In this document: positions 44,552-55,700 of the stretch, one piece after another
Numbering within the stretch: position 1 is the stretch's first letter
Layout: each line of letters starts with the position of its first letter
Assembly (NCBI RefSeq): GCF_927798215.1
Contig: NZ_CAKMMW010000015.1
Coordinates: 62,001 to 126,000, forward strand
DNA: 64,000 nt
Source: Paenibacillus_E allorhizoplanae
GTDB taxonomy: Bacteria; Bacillota; Bacilli; Paenibacillales; NBRC-103111
Direction of reading: 5' to 3'
Position numbers and translations under genes: made by a program
The notes under the pieces: generated by a model
The model's database searches: none
What the model was told of the DNA's origin: nothing
What the model saw: only the letters and a program-made list of their open reading frames with translations

Positions 44552-44775
44552 GTATCATAACACGAAAAATGGAATAGCACTGTTTATGCTGACAAAACCA
44601 CTTACGTGTCACTTAACATAACATATTTATGATTGGATTTTTTTCACCAACATATCCGCAATCAGATCATCTTGTCCAATTTTCTCGCAACTCTCTGGGC
44701 ACGGTTCGCTGCTCTAAGTCGATTTTTTCGACTATCTCGGCTACGGCAGGGGCTTTTGAAATTGCCTGATAATGC
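44552..44775. other. Gene-free stretch
   Basis: No ORF with a ribosome site was seen. The only structure is GTCGA-TTTTT-TCGAC (about 44717-44733), a small hairpin without clear role. Confidence 0.5.
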
Positions 44776-44814
44776 AAAAAAAGACCCTCACCCAGCCAAA
44801 GCTAGGTAAGGATC
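44776..44814 (-). terminator. Terminator after the small hypothetical gene
   Basis: GATCCTTACCTAGC pairs with GCTGGGTGAGGGTC around TTTG on the minus strand, followed by T7. Confidence 0.83.
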
Positions 44815-44831
44815 ACTATTCATCCATCGAT

Positions 44832-45062
44832 TTACTGCTGCATCTCCTGAACGCTGTAGCTATTGATGACCGCCGCCGCAAAGGTTACACGATTGTTCCG
44901 GAAATAGTGATATAACAGACGAGCCTCGGGACACTCTTCGTCATATCGGGGAAAGTTCAAAAAATCATCCGCCGTCCAACCTTCGCTACGCAGGCTCTCA
45001 ATGGACTCTGCAATTTTGCTAGGAATGACAGGTTTGAATACAGTTGTCGCCTCTGTTGTCAT
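44832..45062 (-). CDS. Small hypothetical protein
   Basis: About 76 residues, soluble and mixed in charge: PVIPSKIAESIESLRSEGWT, then DDFLNFPRYDEECPEARLLY and RNNRVTFAAAVINSY. The ATG at 45062 is preferred as AAGGTGG lies nine bases upstream. It has its own terminator. No family recognised; it lies between the GH30 gene and the ecs region with no functional link visible. Confidence 0.6.
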   Translation of the reverse strand: MTTEATTVFKPVIPSKIAESIESLRSEGWTADDFLNFPRYDEECPEARLLYHYFRNNRVTFAAAVINSYSVQEMQQ

Positions 45063-45145
45063 CGCCACACGCCACCTTTCACTTGAATCTATCATTCTAG
45101 TAAAAGGATACCCACATCTAGCAGCGGTTAAACGTCACTTCCCGC

Positions 45146-46486
45146 TTAAAACTCCACATAGCTCGTCACGGACTTGCCAGGCAGCGTAACCGTAATAGCA
45201 CCGCCAGTCACAACCATATCCGTTAATTTGGCCAGATCCTCGGTAGCACTTGTTCGTCTTCCTGAAACATTAGCCATCGTCAGACCGCTAATCGTCGTCG
45301 TGATGGCCGACGTGCTGTTATTGATCAGCACAACAGATACACGCCCCGTCCCATTCTTCCCCCCAATAGCAACAAGGTTGCTGTCGCTCGAGGATGCCAG
45401 AATGCGGGTATCGTCCGGACGCAGGTAACGGCTGAATTGCCCCATAACATAAAGCCTTTTATTCACTGTATACGAATTATTGGCCCCTAGATTAATGAGC
45501 CCCTCTCCGGAGGTGCTTGCAGCAGGATTGACCGCCCACCAGTACAACCAGCCTCTCTCGCCTCGCTTCAAATCGGCGGCAATCATATTCGCCCACTTCA
45601 ACCCATCCGTGATGCTCGGATCATTGGCGGTTTGGAAATTGCTAACCTCTGTCGCGATCAACGGTTTACCATAATGGTTCACATCGACATACGTACTGTA
45701 ATCATGTACCGAGACAAAATCCAGTTTCGTCCGTGTCGTTTCACTGAAACCGTTCATATAGTTGTTGGAAGCGGTTCGATTCGAGCCCTCTGGTGCTCCA
45801 ACCAATACGCCTTGATTCAAGCTGTGAACCGCATCAGCAACCTTCGCAGATACTTGATCCAGTTCACTATTCGTATACTGCGTCGACGCATAAGGCGTCG
45901 CTAAATCGGGTTCATTTTGCACACTGACCCATTTAATATTAAATCCGAATACATTCCGATATTGATTCACGTACGTCTTCATGTAATTGGCGAAATTATC
46001 ATATTGCGAGGTGCTCAGATGCCCGCCGTTATTCGGCGAACCATTCGTTTTCATCCAGCCAGGGGGACTCCAAGGCACCGCATAGAACTGATTCATCCCG
46101 CGATTCTTCGCTTCTTGGGCGAACCATCTTTGATGCAGATCTGTGTTCCAATCCGTCACACCTGAAGACGGCATGAACGTCGTTTGCACAGCATCCTGCG
46201 CAGCCGTATAGGGATTGATCTCCATCCTGACGATCGACAACCCTGCGTTAGATGCATCCGTGCGGAATAGTTTATCTAGAATTTGCCCTTGCGTTGTTGC
46301 ATTGTAATTCGTTTTCAACTCATTCACCGGGTGATTGGCTGCGGCACCGAATCCCCAAATCGTTTGGTACGTCGTGTCTTTGTACAGCGTCACCGTACTT
46401 GCTGCCAATGCCGGAGGAGCTACGCTCACCAACATCGAAATCGCTAACCCAATTACACCATAAACCTTCTTTCTGCGTGAAATCAT
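45146..46486 (-). CDS. Secreted GH30-family glycoside hydrolase
   Basis: 446 residues with a signal peptide ending near APPALAAST. The GH30 (beta/alpha)8 barrel plus beta-domain is shown by IWGFGAAANHP, SIVRMEINPY, AVPWSPPGWMKTNG, WVSVQNEPD (acid/base Glu about 197) and PLIATEVSNF (nucleophile Glu about 275), ending in the beta-domain GKSVTSYVEF. GH30 includes glucuronoxylanases, but the Arg-rich YIRRSYG loop of XynC that reads glucuronate is replaced here by WWAVNPAAST, so the substrate may differ. A cre box lies about 58 nt upstream. It is next to a YesN/YesM pair and a GH10 xylanase. Confidence 0.86.
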   Translation of the reverse strand: MISRRKKVYGVIGLAISMLVSVAPPALAASTVTLYKDTTYQTIWGFGAAANHPVNELKTNYNATTQGQILDKLFRTDASNAGLSIVRMEINPYTAAQDAVQTTFMPSSGVTDWNTDLHQRWFAQEAKNRGMNQFYAVPWSPPGWMKTNGSPNNGGHLSTSQYDNFANYMKTYVNQYRNVFGFNIKWVSVQNEPDLATPYASTQYTNSELDQVSAKVADAVHSLNQGVLVGAPEGSNRTASNNYMNGFSETTRTKLDFVSVHDYSTYVDVNHYGKPLIATEVSNFQTANDPSITDGLKWANMIAADLKRGERGWLYWWAVNPAASTSGEGLINLGANNSYTVNKRLYVMGQFSRYLRPDDTRILASSSDSNLVAIGGKNGTGRVSVVLINNSTSAITTTISGLTMANVSGRRTSATEDLAKLTDMVVTGGAITVTLPGKSVTSYVEF

Positions 46487-46543
46487 TCTGCATGCACCTC
46501 TTTACTCAAATTTGGCCCACGTTCAACCTCCCTAAATTTATAC

Positions 46544-46557
46544 TGAAATCGCTTTCA
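46544..46557. promoter_or_regulatory. Catabolite-responsive element (cre) upstream of the GH30 gene
   Basis: TGAAATCGCTTTCA matches the CcpA consensus TGWAANCGNTNWCA exactly. It lies just upstream of a TATAAA-like -10 on the minus strand, so CcpA binding would repress the GH30 gene in the presence of preferred sugars. Confidence 0.75.
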
Positions 46558-46672
46558 AAACACTGAGGTAAAAATGCTTTTTACTGCACGAATGCGATGC
46601 AAATGCGGCAAAGTGCTCGCACTGTGCCCGATTCGTGCTTACTCTTTGCCTACTACTTGCCCACTCCGTGCC

Positions 46673-47761
46673 TTATTCACCTCCAAACCGGTCCTTATAT
46701 TCCATCGGGTTCAAGCCATGATATTGTTTGAAGATACGCGAGAAGTGAATGCTGTTTTCGTACCCAACTTGTAGGGCAATCTCGTAGCTCTTCAAGGAAG
46801 AAGTGAGCAACAAGTCCCGTGCTTTGCGCATTCTAACGTTGACGCAATACGTCCAGATCGTCATCCCTGCCTGCTCTTTAAAAAGCTTCGCTAAATACGA
46901 ACGACTCATCGCAACATGATCCGCTAGCTCTTGTAACCCCCAATTCTCCGCATAATGCTCTTCGATATACCGTTTGACTTGGTCGACGACGCTCTCTTTC
47001 TGCAGGTTCTTCGCTTTGCGCGCGCGATCCATCAGAATATTGGCCGCTTGTTCAAGCCTTCTCACTGCACATAATCGGAAATACTGCCGCACATCGGAGT
47101 GCTTCAGGCTATGCTCGCCAAGCTCGACGTCCTCACCTTCCTCATACTTCACGTGGATGTCCTGCTTCTTCAACTCTTCGATGACCAGTGATGTCCAAGC
47201 CATGGACAGCTCATTTAAAATCTCATAACTTCCTTCCACCCACGACTCCAACATCGCCAAGGTGTCTACGATAATCAGCGGCTGACCGTGCAAATAAACC
47301 GATAACACCATCTCCAGCCAGCTGTCTAGCATCGGCTTATAGACGGGCAGCTTGTGCAGCAGAAGCTGATTCGCCTCATTACGCCGGCTGCTGCGGATGC
47401 GGGCGCTGGCCTTCCTGACAGCCTCTTGCAAGAGGCTGCTATCCATCGGCTTCAGGACATAATCGACGGCGCCAAGCTCAATACTCTTTTTGGCATATTG
47501 GAAATCATCATAACTTGAAATCACAATACAGATCATCCAAGGATACAGTTGATTAATTTCTTTCATTAATTGCAGCCCATCTACGAGTGGCATCCGAACA
47601 TCCGTCATGCAAATGTCTGCGTAATGATCCTTGAGCCAATCCAGCGCTTTTTTTCCATTCGGGAGCGTTCCGGATACGGTAACTCCTTCCATTTCAGACA
47701 CTTGGATAGCCAAACTCTCCCGAATCAAATCTTCGTCGTCTACGATGATTAGTCTATTCAT
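46673..47761 (-). CDS. YesN-type AraC-family response regulator (xylan module)
   Basis: 362 residues, shorter than the regulator at 13742. Receiver domain 1-120 with IIVDDEDLIRESLA, phospho-Asp in ICMTDVRMPLVDGL (about 56) and YVLKPMD; AraC DNA-binding domain at about 260-362 (WGLQELADHVAMSRSYLAKL, EIALQVGYENSIHFSRIFKQ, NPMEYK). It lies 18 nt after the kinase gene with GGGGAG upstream. It likely controls the adjacent GH10, GH30 and ABC transporter genes. Confidence 0.9.
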   Translation of the reverse strand: MNRLIIVDDEDLIRESLAIQVSEMEGVTVSGTLPNGKKALDWLKDHYADICMTDVRMPLVDGLQLMKEINQLYPWMICIVISSYDDFQYAKKSIELGAVDYVLKPMDSSLLQEAVRKASARIRSSRRNEANQLLLHKLPVYKPMLDSWLEMVLSVYLHGQPLIIVDTLAMLESWVEGSYEILNELSMAWTSLVIEELKKQDIHVKYEEGEDVELGEHSLKHSDVRQYFRLCAVRRLEQAANILMDRARKAKNLQKESVVDQVKRYIEEHYAENWGLQELADHVAMSRSYLAKLFKEQAGMTIWTYCVNVRMRKARDLLLTSSLKSYEIALQVGYENSIHFSRIFKQYHGLNPMEYKDRFGGE

Positions 47762-47779
47762 CCGCTTGTACTCCCCTTT

Positions 47780-49570
47780 CTACGTATCCAAACTATCTTG
47801 TAAAGGCAATAAGACTTCAACAACCGCTCCCCCAGAAATGGGATCATTAAAGAACGTAATCGTAGCTTCCCCCGCATAAAACATATGCAAACGGTAAACC
47901 AGATTCGATAAACCTACTTGTTTGTGCCGGTACTGATGGACGTGTGAATCCGCTTGCTCCTGCGTTAATCTGACTAACGTCTCCGACGAGAAACCAGGTC
48001 CATTATCAGCAACGGTGAGAAGCAGCTTGTCCCCCTGCACGACTTCCCCGCGAATATGGATATGTACGGATTCCCCTGTCGTTTCTCTCCCATGCTTAAT
48101 GCTGTTTTCCACCAGTGGCTGCAGAAGTGCTTTCGTACAGATCGCCTGCAAATGCTCCTCAGGTACCTCAATGCAATAGGTGACTTCATCTTTGAATCTG
48201 ACTTTCATGATCGTCAAATAATTCTCCAAGTGCTTGATCTCTTCTTTGAGAATCACTTTCATATTCTTGAAATCCGATGTGTAGCGCAGCATATTGGAGA
48301 GATTAACAGCTACATGCCCAATATGCGTTTGCTTAGCAATGACAGCCATGGAATTGATCGTTTCGAGCGTGTTATATAAAAAATGTGAATTAATTTGCGA
48401 CTGAAGCGCCGAAATCACAGCCCGATGCTGCAAAACACGCGTCTCCGCGTGATCATGAATGGATTGCTCCAAATGACCGAGCAAATTATTAAAGGAGATA
48501 CTCAAATCAGCGACCTCATCGACTCCCTCTACCTCAGCCCGCAAATGGAAGGAGCTCGTCAATTGCATCGCTTTCATCATTTTACGCAAACCTAGAATCC
48601 GTCTTGTAATAGAAGAAGCTGCAAAATAGGTGAGCAAAACCGAAATAATCAACGCAGATATCGCAATAACAATCGTGACATTTCTCGTGTAGTTAATGCT
48701 TTGGGCAATTTCCTGATAGGGAAGAATCGCAATAATTTTCCAACCTGTCATCTGAATCGTTTGAAAAATGATGAGCTCTTTTCCCGTTTTGTCGAAAACT
48801 GAACCCTCCTGCTGGTCTTTCACCGCTTGAACAATATGGTCATCCATATGCCCCATCACCTCTGCGGAATGAGAATGATGAATAATCGTACCGGCTTGGT
48901 CCATAACGAAGGCTGAGCCCGTGCTCGCAATATTAATTTGAGACATGACACTCTGAGACGGCTTCAGTGAAATATCGATTTTCAAATAACCGTTACTCAA
49001 CTGCTTAAAAAGAGTCAACACGGGGATCTTCATTTTCTGATTCGCTGCATCAATGTAATTCTCGGAAATGCCGGTTATAAATTTGACCTTCTCATAATTG
49101 CCGCTTTGGGCGAAATAAGGTTCATTTTTAATCGAGTATTTTAAGGGAAGGGCGTACGTATTGACGAAATGCTGCTCATTCCCGTTAGGGTTATACAAAG
49201 AGACGGACAATACCTCTGGATATTGCAAAAATAAGCGATTCAAATAGTTATCCTTGATTCTTTCGTACGTACGAATGAGTTCAGAAGAAACATTTGGGGA
49301 CGAGACACGCATCCAATCCCGAACTTCGAGACTGTTGCTCAGCATAAGAAAAGCTAACTCGTACTCCGAGTAATAACGATTTAAGTTCATGTTAGCTTGC
49401 CTGAGGACTTGCATACTCAGATGATCAATATCTTTGCGGACGGAACTCTTCGTCTGGATATAACTAGAAATACCAATTGTTGAAACTGTAAAAATCAGAA
49501 TAGTGACGATGATGGAGATGAGCCGCCATTTCAGGGAACGCTTCAGGCTCTTGACCATATAGTTAATCAA
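47780..49570 (-). CDS. YesM-type membrane sensor histidine kinase (xylan module)
   Basis: 596 residues: helix 1 at about 15-37, extracellular sensor domain to about 285, helix 2, HAMP (about 315-370), histidine region LQSQINSHFLYNTLETINSM (His about 395) and ATPase domain with LLQPLVENSIKHG and VADNGPGFS. The start is a TTG with GGGGAG seven bases upstream; the next ATG (fifth codon) is too far from it. It is paired with the downstream YesN regulator and probably senses a xylan-derived oligosaccharide. Confidence 0.9.
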   Translation of the reverse strand: MINYMVKSLKRSLKWRLISIIVTILIFTVSTIGISSYIQTKSSVRKDIDHLSMQVLRQANMNLNRYYSEYELAFLMLSNSLEVRDWMRVSSPNVSSELIRTYERIKDNYLNRLFLQYPEVLSVSLYNPNGNEQHFVNTYALPLKYSIKNEPYFAQSGNYEKVKFITGISENYIDAANQKMKIPVLTLFKQLSNGYLKIDISLKPSQSVMSQINIASTGSAFVMDQAGTIIHHSHSAEVMGHMDDHIVQAVKDQQEGSVFDKTGKELIIFQTIQMTGWKIIAILPYQEIAQSINYTRNVTIVIAISALIISVLLTYFAASSITRRILGLRKMMKAMQLTSSFHLRAEVEGVDEVADLSISFNNLLGHLEQSIHDHAETRVLQHRAVISALQSQINSHFLYNTLETINSMAVIAKQTHIGHVAVNLSNMLRYTSDFKNMKVILKEEIKHLENYLTIMKVRFKDEVTYCIEVPEEHLQAICTKALLQPLVENSIKHGRETTGESVHIHIRGEVVQGDKLLLTVADNGPGFSSETLVRLTQEQADSHVHQYRHKQVGLSNLVYRLHMFYAGEATITFFNDPISGGAVVEVLLPLQDSLDT

Positions 49571-49705
49571 ATTGATCTCCCCTTGTAAACTGACGATGAT
49601 ATGCCTAGAGTCTCGTAGTTAAATAATATGCCCAATTTCAGTCCTGAGCAATGAGGTAAGCGTTTTATTCACTGCAGGGATCGTACTTTTTTGTTTAAAA
49701 TACGA

Positions 49706-49733
49706 CAAAAACCGCGCCGAGGTAGGCGCGGTT
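49706..49733 (-). terminator. Terminator after the GH10-SLH gene
   Basis: ACCGCGCC pairs with GGCGCGGT around TACCTC on the minus strand, followed by TTTTG. Confidence 0.88.
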
Positions 49734-49746
49734 GGAGTACTATAAT

Positions 49747-52700
49747 TTATTGGTAGATAAATTGGAATAATCTGTACAACATAACGGCAGTTTCAGCTCT
49801 AGTCGTATTGCCCAGTGGATTCACCTTGCCGGCGTTGCCTTCGACTAAACCTTGTTGAACGAGAGCATGAATGGATTGGACCGCATAAGAAGCGATATCA
49901 GCTCCGTCCGTGAATGGATTGGCGTTTTTCCCTGTAGGTAATGATTGGTTCACTTGAGCCAAGGCTCTCGTAATCATGACGAACATATCTTGACGAGTAA
50001 TATTAGCTTGCGGGTTAAAGTGTTGATCATCTACGCCATTAACAATGCCGAGCTTACTCGCAATTCCAACAGCTTTTTCATAATAAGTACCTGTCTGAAT
50101 GTCCTCAAAATGCGTCTCGGCCGTCGCTTGTAGCCCAAAGGTTTCAACCAGTAATTTCGTGAAGTCTGCTCGTGTGATAGAAGCCGTCGGATTGAACGAT
50201 TGAGCCGTAACCCCTTGAATAATCCCTTTGGAAGCAAGTATTTCGATGGCTTTCTGCGCCCACATCGTGGAGGCGAGATCCTGGAAAGCTGGCTTGTTGT
50301 AGGAAACTGCGTACGTACTAAAATGATTCGTGCTGAACTGAAACATGCCAGTAGCAGCGTTGTAGCTGCCTGTCGGTACGAGTTGAGCTTCTCCTTTCGT
50401 GTTCACATACCAGACGTTTAACAGTTCAGGATGAGTTTTCTCATCTGAAGATAGTACATAAGGAATACGAACAGAAACGGAAGCATCCTTATTCTCGAAT
50501 TTCATCGGTTGGCCGGATGCCGTGAATTGCAAATCGACGACAACGCCTGTCTTGCCCTTCAGATCTGTTTGTGCTGGCAGCTTATCTATCGATATGTTAA
50601 TTGTAAGCGTAGACTGTCCAGTCGCTGCTGCATTATTAGTAAACATATGGCTAGGTAGAACAACCGTGCCAAGTTCCGTCGAAATTTCAAGCCCGTGAGT
50701 TGAAGCTTTCTGCGTCAGATACTCCGTTGGTAGTTCAAGCGCATAGCTGTTAGCTCCTGCTACTTTCGGTACATGTAGGGTTACTATCGAACTCGTTCCA
50801 CCTACTTGTGCATCCGTCTTCTTAAAGGCTTCTTCCAGTGTTGTTTTATCAATCTTTGCTGTGGCTTTCCCGTCTACCGTTGTAACGCTAGTTGTTGGGA
50901 AGGTAATCTGGGCTGCCCCATTGTTAACCGTAATAGTCGGCTTCTCCGGCTCTGATTGCGTCCCTGTAGATGGCTCAGTTGGAGCAGGAACAGCTTGTGT
51001 TCTGATACGCAAGCTCGGGCCACTTGTTGACCAATTGTTCGCAGCATCTGCCGCTTCAACTTTGAAGTCATAAGCCGTATCAGCGGTCAATCCGGTTACC
51101 TGCCACGTTGTGTTTGGCGTAGTAGTAACTACGTTGCCATTCATCAGTAGTTTATACTGCGTTACGCCTACGCGGTCAATCGCTTGGCTCCATGAGAGTT
51201 GAACGGAATTCGATGTCACGATGCCTTGTGTCAGAGTACTTTCAGCTGGCCACCCAGGTGCTGTTTTATCACTTGGAACTGGGATTTCTGGATCATCCGT
51301 ACTTGGGCCGAACACAGTCGAGTTCCCTAGGAAATCCTGTGCTTCTACTTTGTAAACGGCTGCTTCAGTATCCTGCAGCACAATGCTTGTTGCTCCCGCA
51401 ACGGAAGCGACAAACCCGCCATTGCGATAAACGTTATACTGCATAACCCCAACATTGTCCAAGGCAGCATCCCACACTAGGGTGATTTGATTACCTACGC
51501 TTGTGGACGTTATACGCGAGCCAGTCGGCCATTGCGGCGTAATTGTATCGGCCAACATCGTACTTTCGTAAACTTGCAGCGGTTCAGAGACGTTCCCAGC
51601 TTCGTCCACTGCTCGGACCTTAAACATATAGGCGGTTTGTGCTTGTAATCCGTTGATGAAATAACTTCGAATATCATTCGACACTTCGATGACCATTGAA
51701 TCGTCTTGCTCGATACGATAACTTGTGACGCCTGAATCATCCACTGCCGCAGGCCAGTTCAACTGAAGGCCAGATGCGCTGATAAGCGTGAGATTCAGCT
51801 GGCTTCCATTACTCCAGGTTGGCAGCGTCACATCTCCAGCAAGCGTCGCCGTGGAGAGTACCGGACTACTTACTGTATTGCCTGCCGCATCACGTGCCAC
51901 GACATGGAACTGATAATTCGTTCCTGGTACCAATGCAGAAACCTCATAAGTCGTGCCGGTGACAGTCCCCAGCAGCGCAGCGCCCTGGTACACATCGTAG
52001 GCCGTTACACCGTAATTGTCTTCAGCGGCCGACCAATGCAGGTTGAGCGCTTTGCGACCCACACTTTGTGCTGTCAAACCTGCGCTTGTCGGCCATACTG
52101 GACTAACCGCATCAACGGCAGGCGTCGTGAGCGACGCAGATGGTCCATTAGTTGATTCTAACGCGATGTCTACCGCTTCTACCTTAAAGGTGTAAGCCGT
52201 CGCAGGTGCTAAGCCATTCACTTGATAGCTGTATACATCCGATGCAACAGTCGCAATGGCCGTACCATTCTGGTACACCTTGTAGCGGTTAATACCGGAA
52301 AGATCTTGCGCACTTGGCCATGTTAAGGTCGCCGTATGCGGGGCAACTTGTGTGACCGCCAAATTCGCGCCTGTCCATGTCGGTGCTGTCGTATCCGTTG
52401 GCAGTTCTTCCGTTCCGAGCGTTAGGTACGGTCTAAATCCGACATTTGCTCCCGCAGCTTCCTTCGAATAAAAATCGACGTTTTGATCCAGCCAACTGTC
52501 ATTTTGCAGCTTGAAACTGATCGTCCCGTCACCGCTTTTCTCTGTAGCTGCTTGACTTGTCACACTTAATTTCTTCCAGTATCCAGCATTTCGCACGATT
52601 GTACTGCCGATCAGCGAGCCATCTGCTGGCTTGTTCTGCCAATTGATGGACGCCCCACCCGCATCGGCCACCTCTCGCCAGTTGTCGCCTGTGCTGTACA

Positions 52701-55700
52701 GATCCATGCTAATGTCCATATTTGCCGTCTGAACCGCAAAAACATAGAGATTCAAGGAAGCATCGTATACATTCCCAGTAACCGAAGTCAGCGGGAATTT
52801 TAAATATGCACGTCGGTTGTTACCTGTGTTTTTATTCGCATCGCTACCTGATACACCAGCTGCATTCTTGAAGCGCAAATAATCCAGATTGTTCGTTGAT
52901 CCCGCTTCACCTAGCGTGCTAGGCGCCTGGATGAACGCATCCGCGCTCGGATATATCACCGTCTGCTTACGAATAACGCCTTGGTACGTCGTAACCGAAA
53001 CGGCTGGTCCGTTGTTCGTTGACCAATTTCCGGCGGCATCCCCCGCTTCGACGCGGAACGTATAGGCCGTACCGGCAATCAAGTTCGTCACCGCATAGGT
53101 TTGTATGTTGCCAGCGACGGTTGCAATTAACGTATTATTCGCAAAAATCTTATAACCTGTAACACCAATCTCATCAAACGCTGCCGTCCAATTTAAATTC
53201 ACTGCATGGTCGGCCAGCCCGCTATACGTTAAGCTCCGATTAGCTGGCCATGTCGGACGGACTTCATCTGGTCCTGCTTGGGTTTTAATCGACAATCCAG
53301 GACCTGTTATTGACCAGTTATTTTTGCCATCCCCCGCTTCAACCCTAAATACATGCGTGGAATTCGGGGTCAAACCGGTGATGGTAAAGTTTTTCACCAA
53401 AGCTGGCAGCGTCACAACCTGCTTACCGTCTTGGAACACACGGTATGCGGTCACTCCTCCGCTGTCTTGCGCAGAGTTCCAAGTCAATTGCATGCCCGTC
53501 GTCGTCACATCCGAAGCGGTCACGCTCGAAGCAAGGTCCCACGTCGGTGCTGTTGTGTCTTCTACACCCAGCGTACGGAAAGTGACGATCGGCCCGCCGA
53601 CCGACAAATTACCGTCGCTGTCTTTCGACTCCACGCGAATCGTATACAGCTTGTTCGGGTCTAATCCTACGAGGGCATAGCTCGTTCCGCTCACATCTGC
53701 CCAGATTTGTCCGTTCACATAAATACGATAGCCATCCGCCCCGTCATTATCCACGCCATTTGGCCATGAAAGCTGTGCACCGGTTTGACCGAGATCTGCA
53801 ACCTCAACCGCGGAGCCTTTAGTCCAACCTGGCAGCTCACTGTCTACACCAGAAGTTGTGGTCGTCTCGATGGGCTGACTAAGCACGGACGTGTTGCCCT
53901 GTGCGTCCAACGCTTGCACCGTGAACGAGTAGCTGTGACCCGGCGTTAAACCTGTGATGTCATAGCTCGTTACGTTTGCTAGTACCTGTTTGACCAACTC
54001 GCCATCCTTGTAAACCCGATACCCACTAACTCCTAAATTGTCATGCGCTCTTGGCCATGTTACGCTGACCGATGTTGGTGATGTATTGGAAGTACCAAAG
54101 GTACTGCCATACGGCCACACTGGCGCTGTGATTTCCGCATTTTGAGCAGGTAAGGATAGAGGTACGAAAGTTTCCGTCGTTCCACCTTGCGATGGTGTTC
54201 CCCATACGATTGAAACTTTGTTATCTTGCCCCTGTAGTAAGGAAGCTTTTACTGTCTGACTTACGCCACCTTTGGTGACGATAATGTCATAGTCACCATA
54301 AAATCCACGCGTTTGATACTGACCATTCGCATTCGTTGTTCCCGTTACGTCCGTCCACCATGTTCCGTAGATCAGATTGCGCCATTGTTCACCTGAGGGC
54401 TTCAACGTCCAGTTGCTGCGGAACAGCGGAGCGTTATTCTGCCAGTGAGCACCATCCCAGAACCCCCACATCGTAAACGATTTCACGTTGGGATGGCTAA
54501 ATGAAGCAAGCAGGATATCTCTTGTAAACTTCCCTTGGATATCTTCTTTAGGTGAGTTTACATCAAATTCCGTTATCGCAATCTCAGTCGCATACTGTGT
54601 GAAATGAGTAAGCTGATTGTAGAAAGCCATCGGACTCACCGGCGTACTGCCGAAATGCGCCTGAATTCCGATACCATCTATAGGAGCGCCATTATCTTTC
54701 ATTGATTGCAAAATACCTGAGAAGTTCGCAATCACCGGCGCATCTACGCCAAGAATTTGCGTCTCATTGACATAAAGTTTAGCCGCAGGGTCAGCTTCTT
54801 TGGCCATTTTGAACCAATTCGCCATCAGTGCACCTTGGTCTGCGTACGTGCTGCGAATCATGCTGTTTAGAACAGGCTCGTTCAACACATCCCAGTTATA
54901 CAATCTCCCCCTGAACAAGCCCGCCAGCTCATGGAAGTGATCTTGGATACGTTTCTCAAGCGCTGTCTTATTGCTCACAAGGCCTGGAATATCTGCTGGT
55001 AAACGAGTAGCTCCATCCCATAGCAAGGCATGTCCACGAATGTCAAAACCGTTGGAGCCCAACCAATTGTAGAGATTAACGGTACGGCTTCGATCCTGTT
55101 CCCACCATTGCCACTTCATCTCATTTTCCATAACAACAGAATTAAAATTCTCTTTCAGCTTGGTTCGATACGTTTCTGCGTTCGCATCTGTACCATTAAT
55201 CATCGTGCTGTTGACAGCCGTACCAAACTTGAAGTCATGCTTCGTCATCTTCACTTGAACAGCTGCGTCCTGGATAGGAAGGCCAGAAGCGTCCTTCACT
55301 TCAACTTGCAGATCCCCTTTGCGGATCTGCTCAATCCGCTGATTCGCTTCTGCACGCCATGGCGCGTCCTCTTCCATTCCTTCGTAAATAACAGGAGTGC
55401 TAGGCAAGCTTTCCAATGTAACCGTTTTCTTATAATTCACTACTTTAAGATTGGCGATTTCGATCTCCTGTGGCTTAAAGCCAAGTCGAAAAGCGATCTG
55501 TGGTGTGTTTGCTTCCATCAACAAAGCAGCTTTAATTGGCACAAGGAATTTCTTCCACTGTGAAGGCACGGTTAGCGTCTCCGTTATCGACTTTTCGAAA
55601 TTGCCTCTTTTCTCCATGACCAATGCCACTGTACCCTCAGCCGTTTCAACCGTAGATTTCAGCGTCCTCGCATAGAACGTTGCCAACATGACATCATCTT

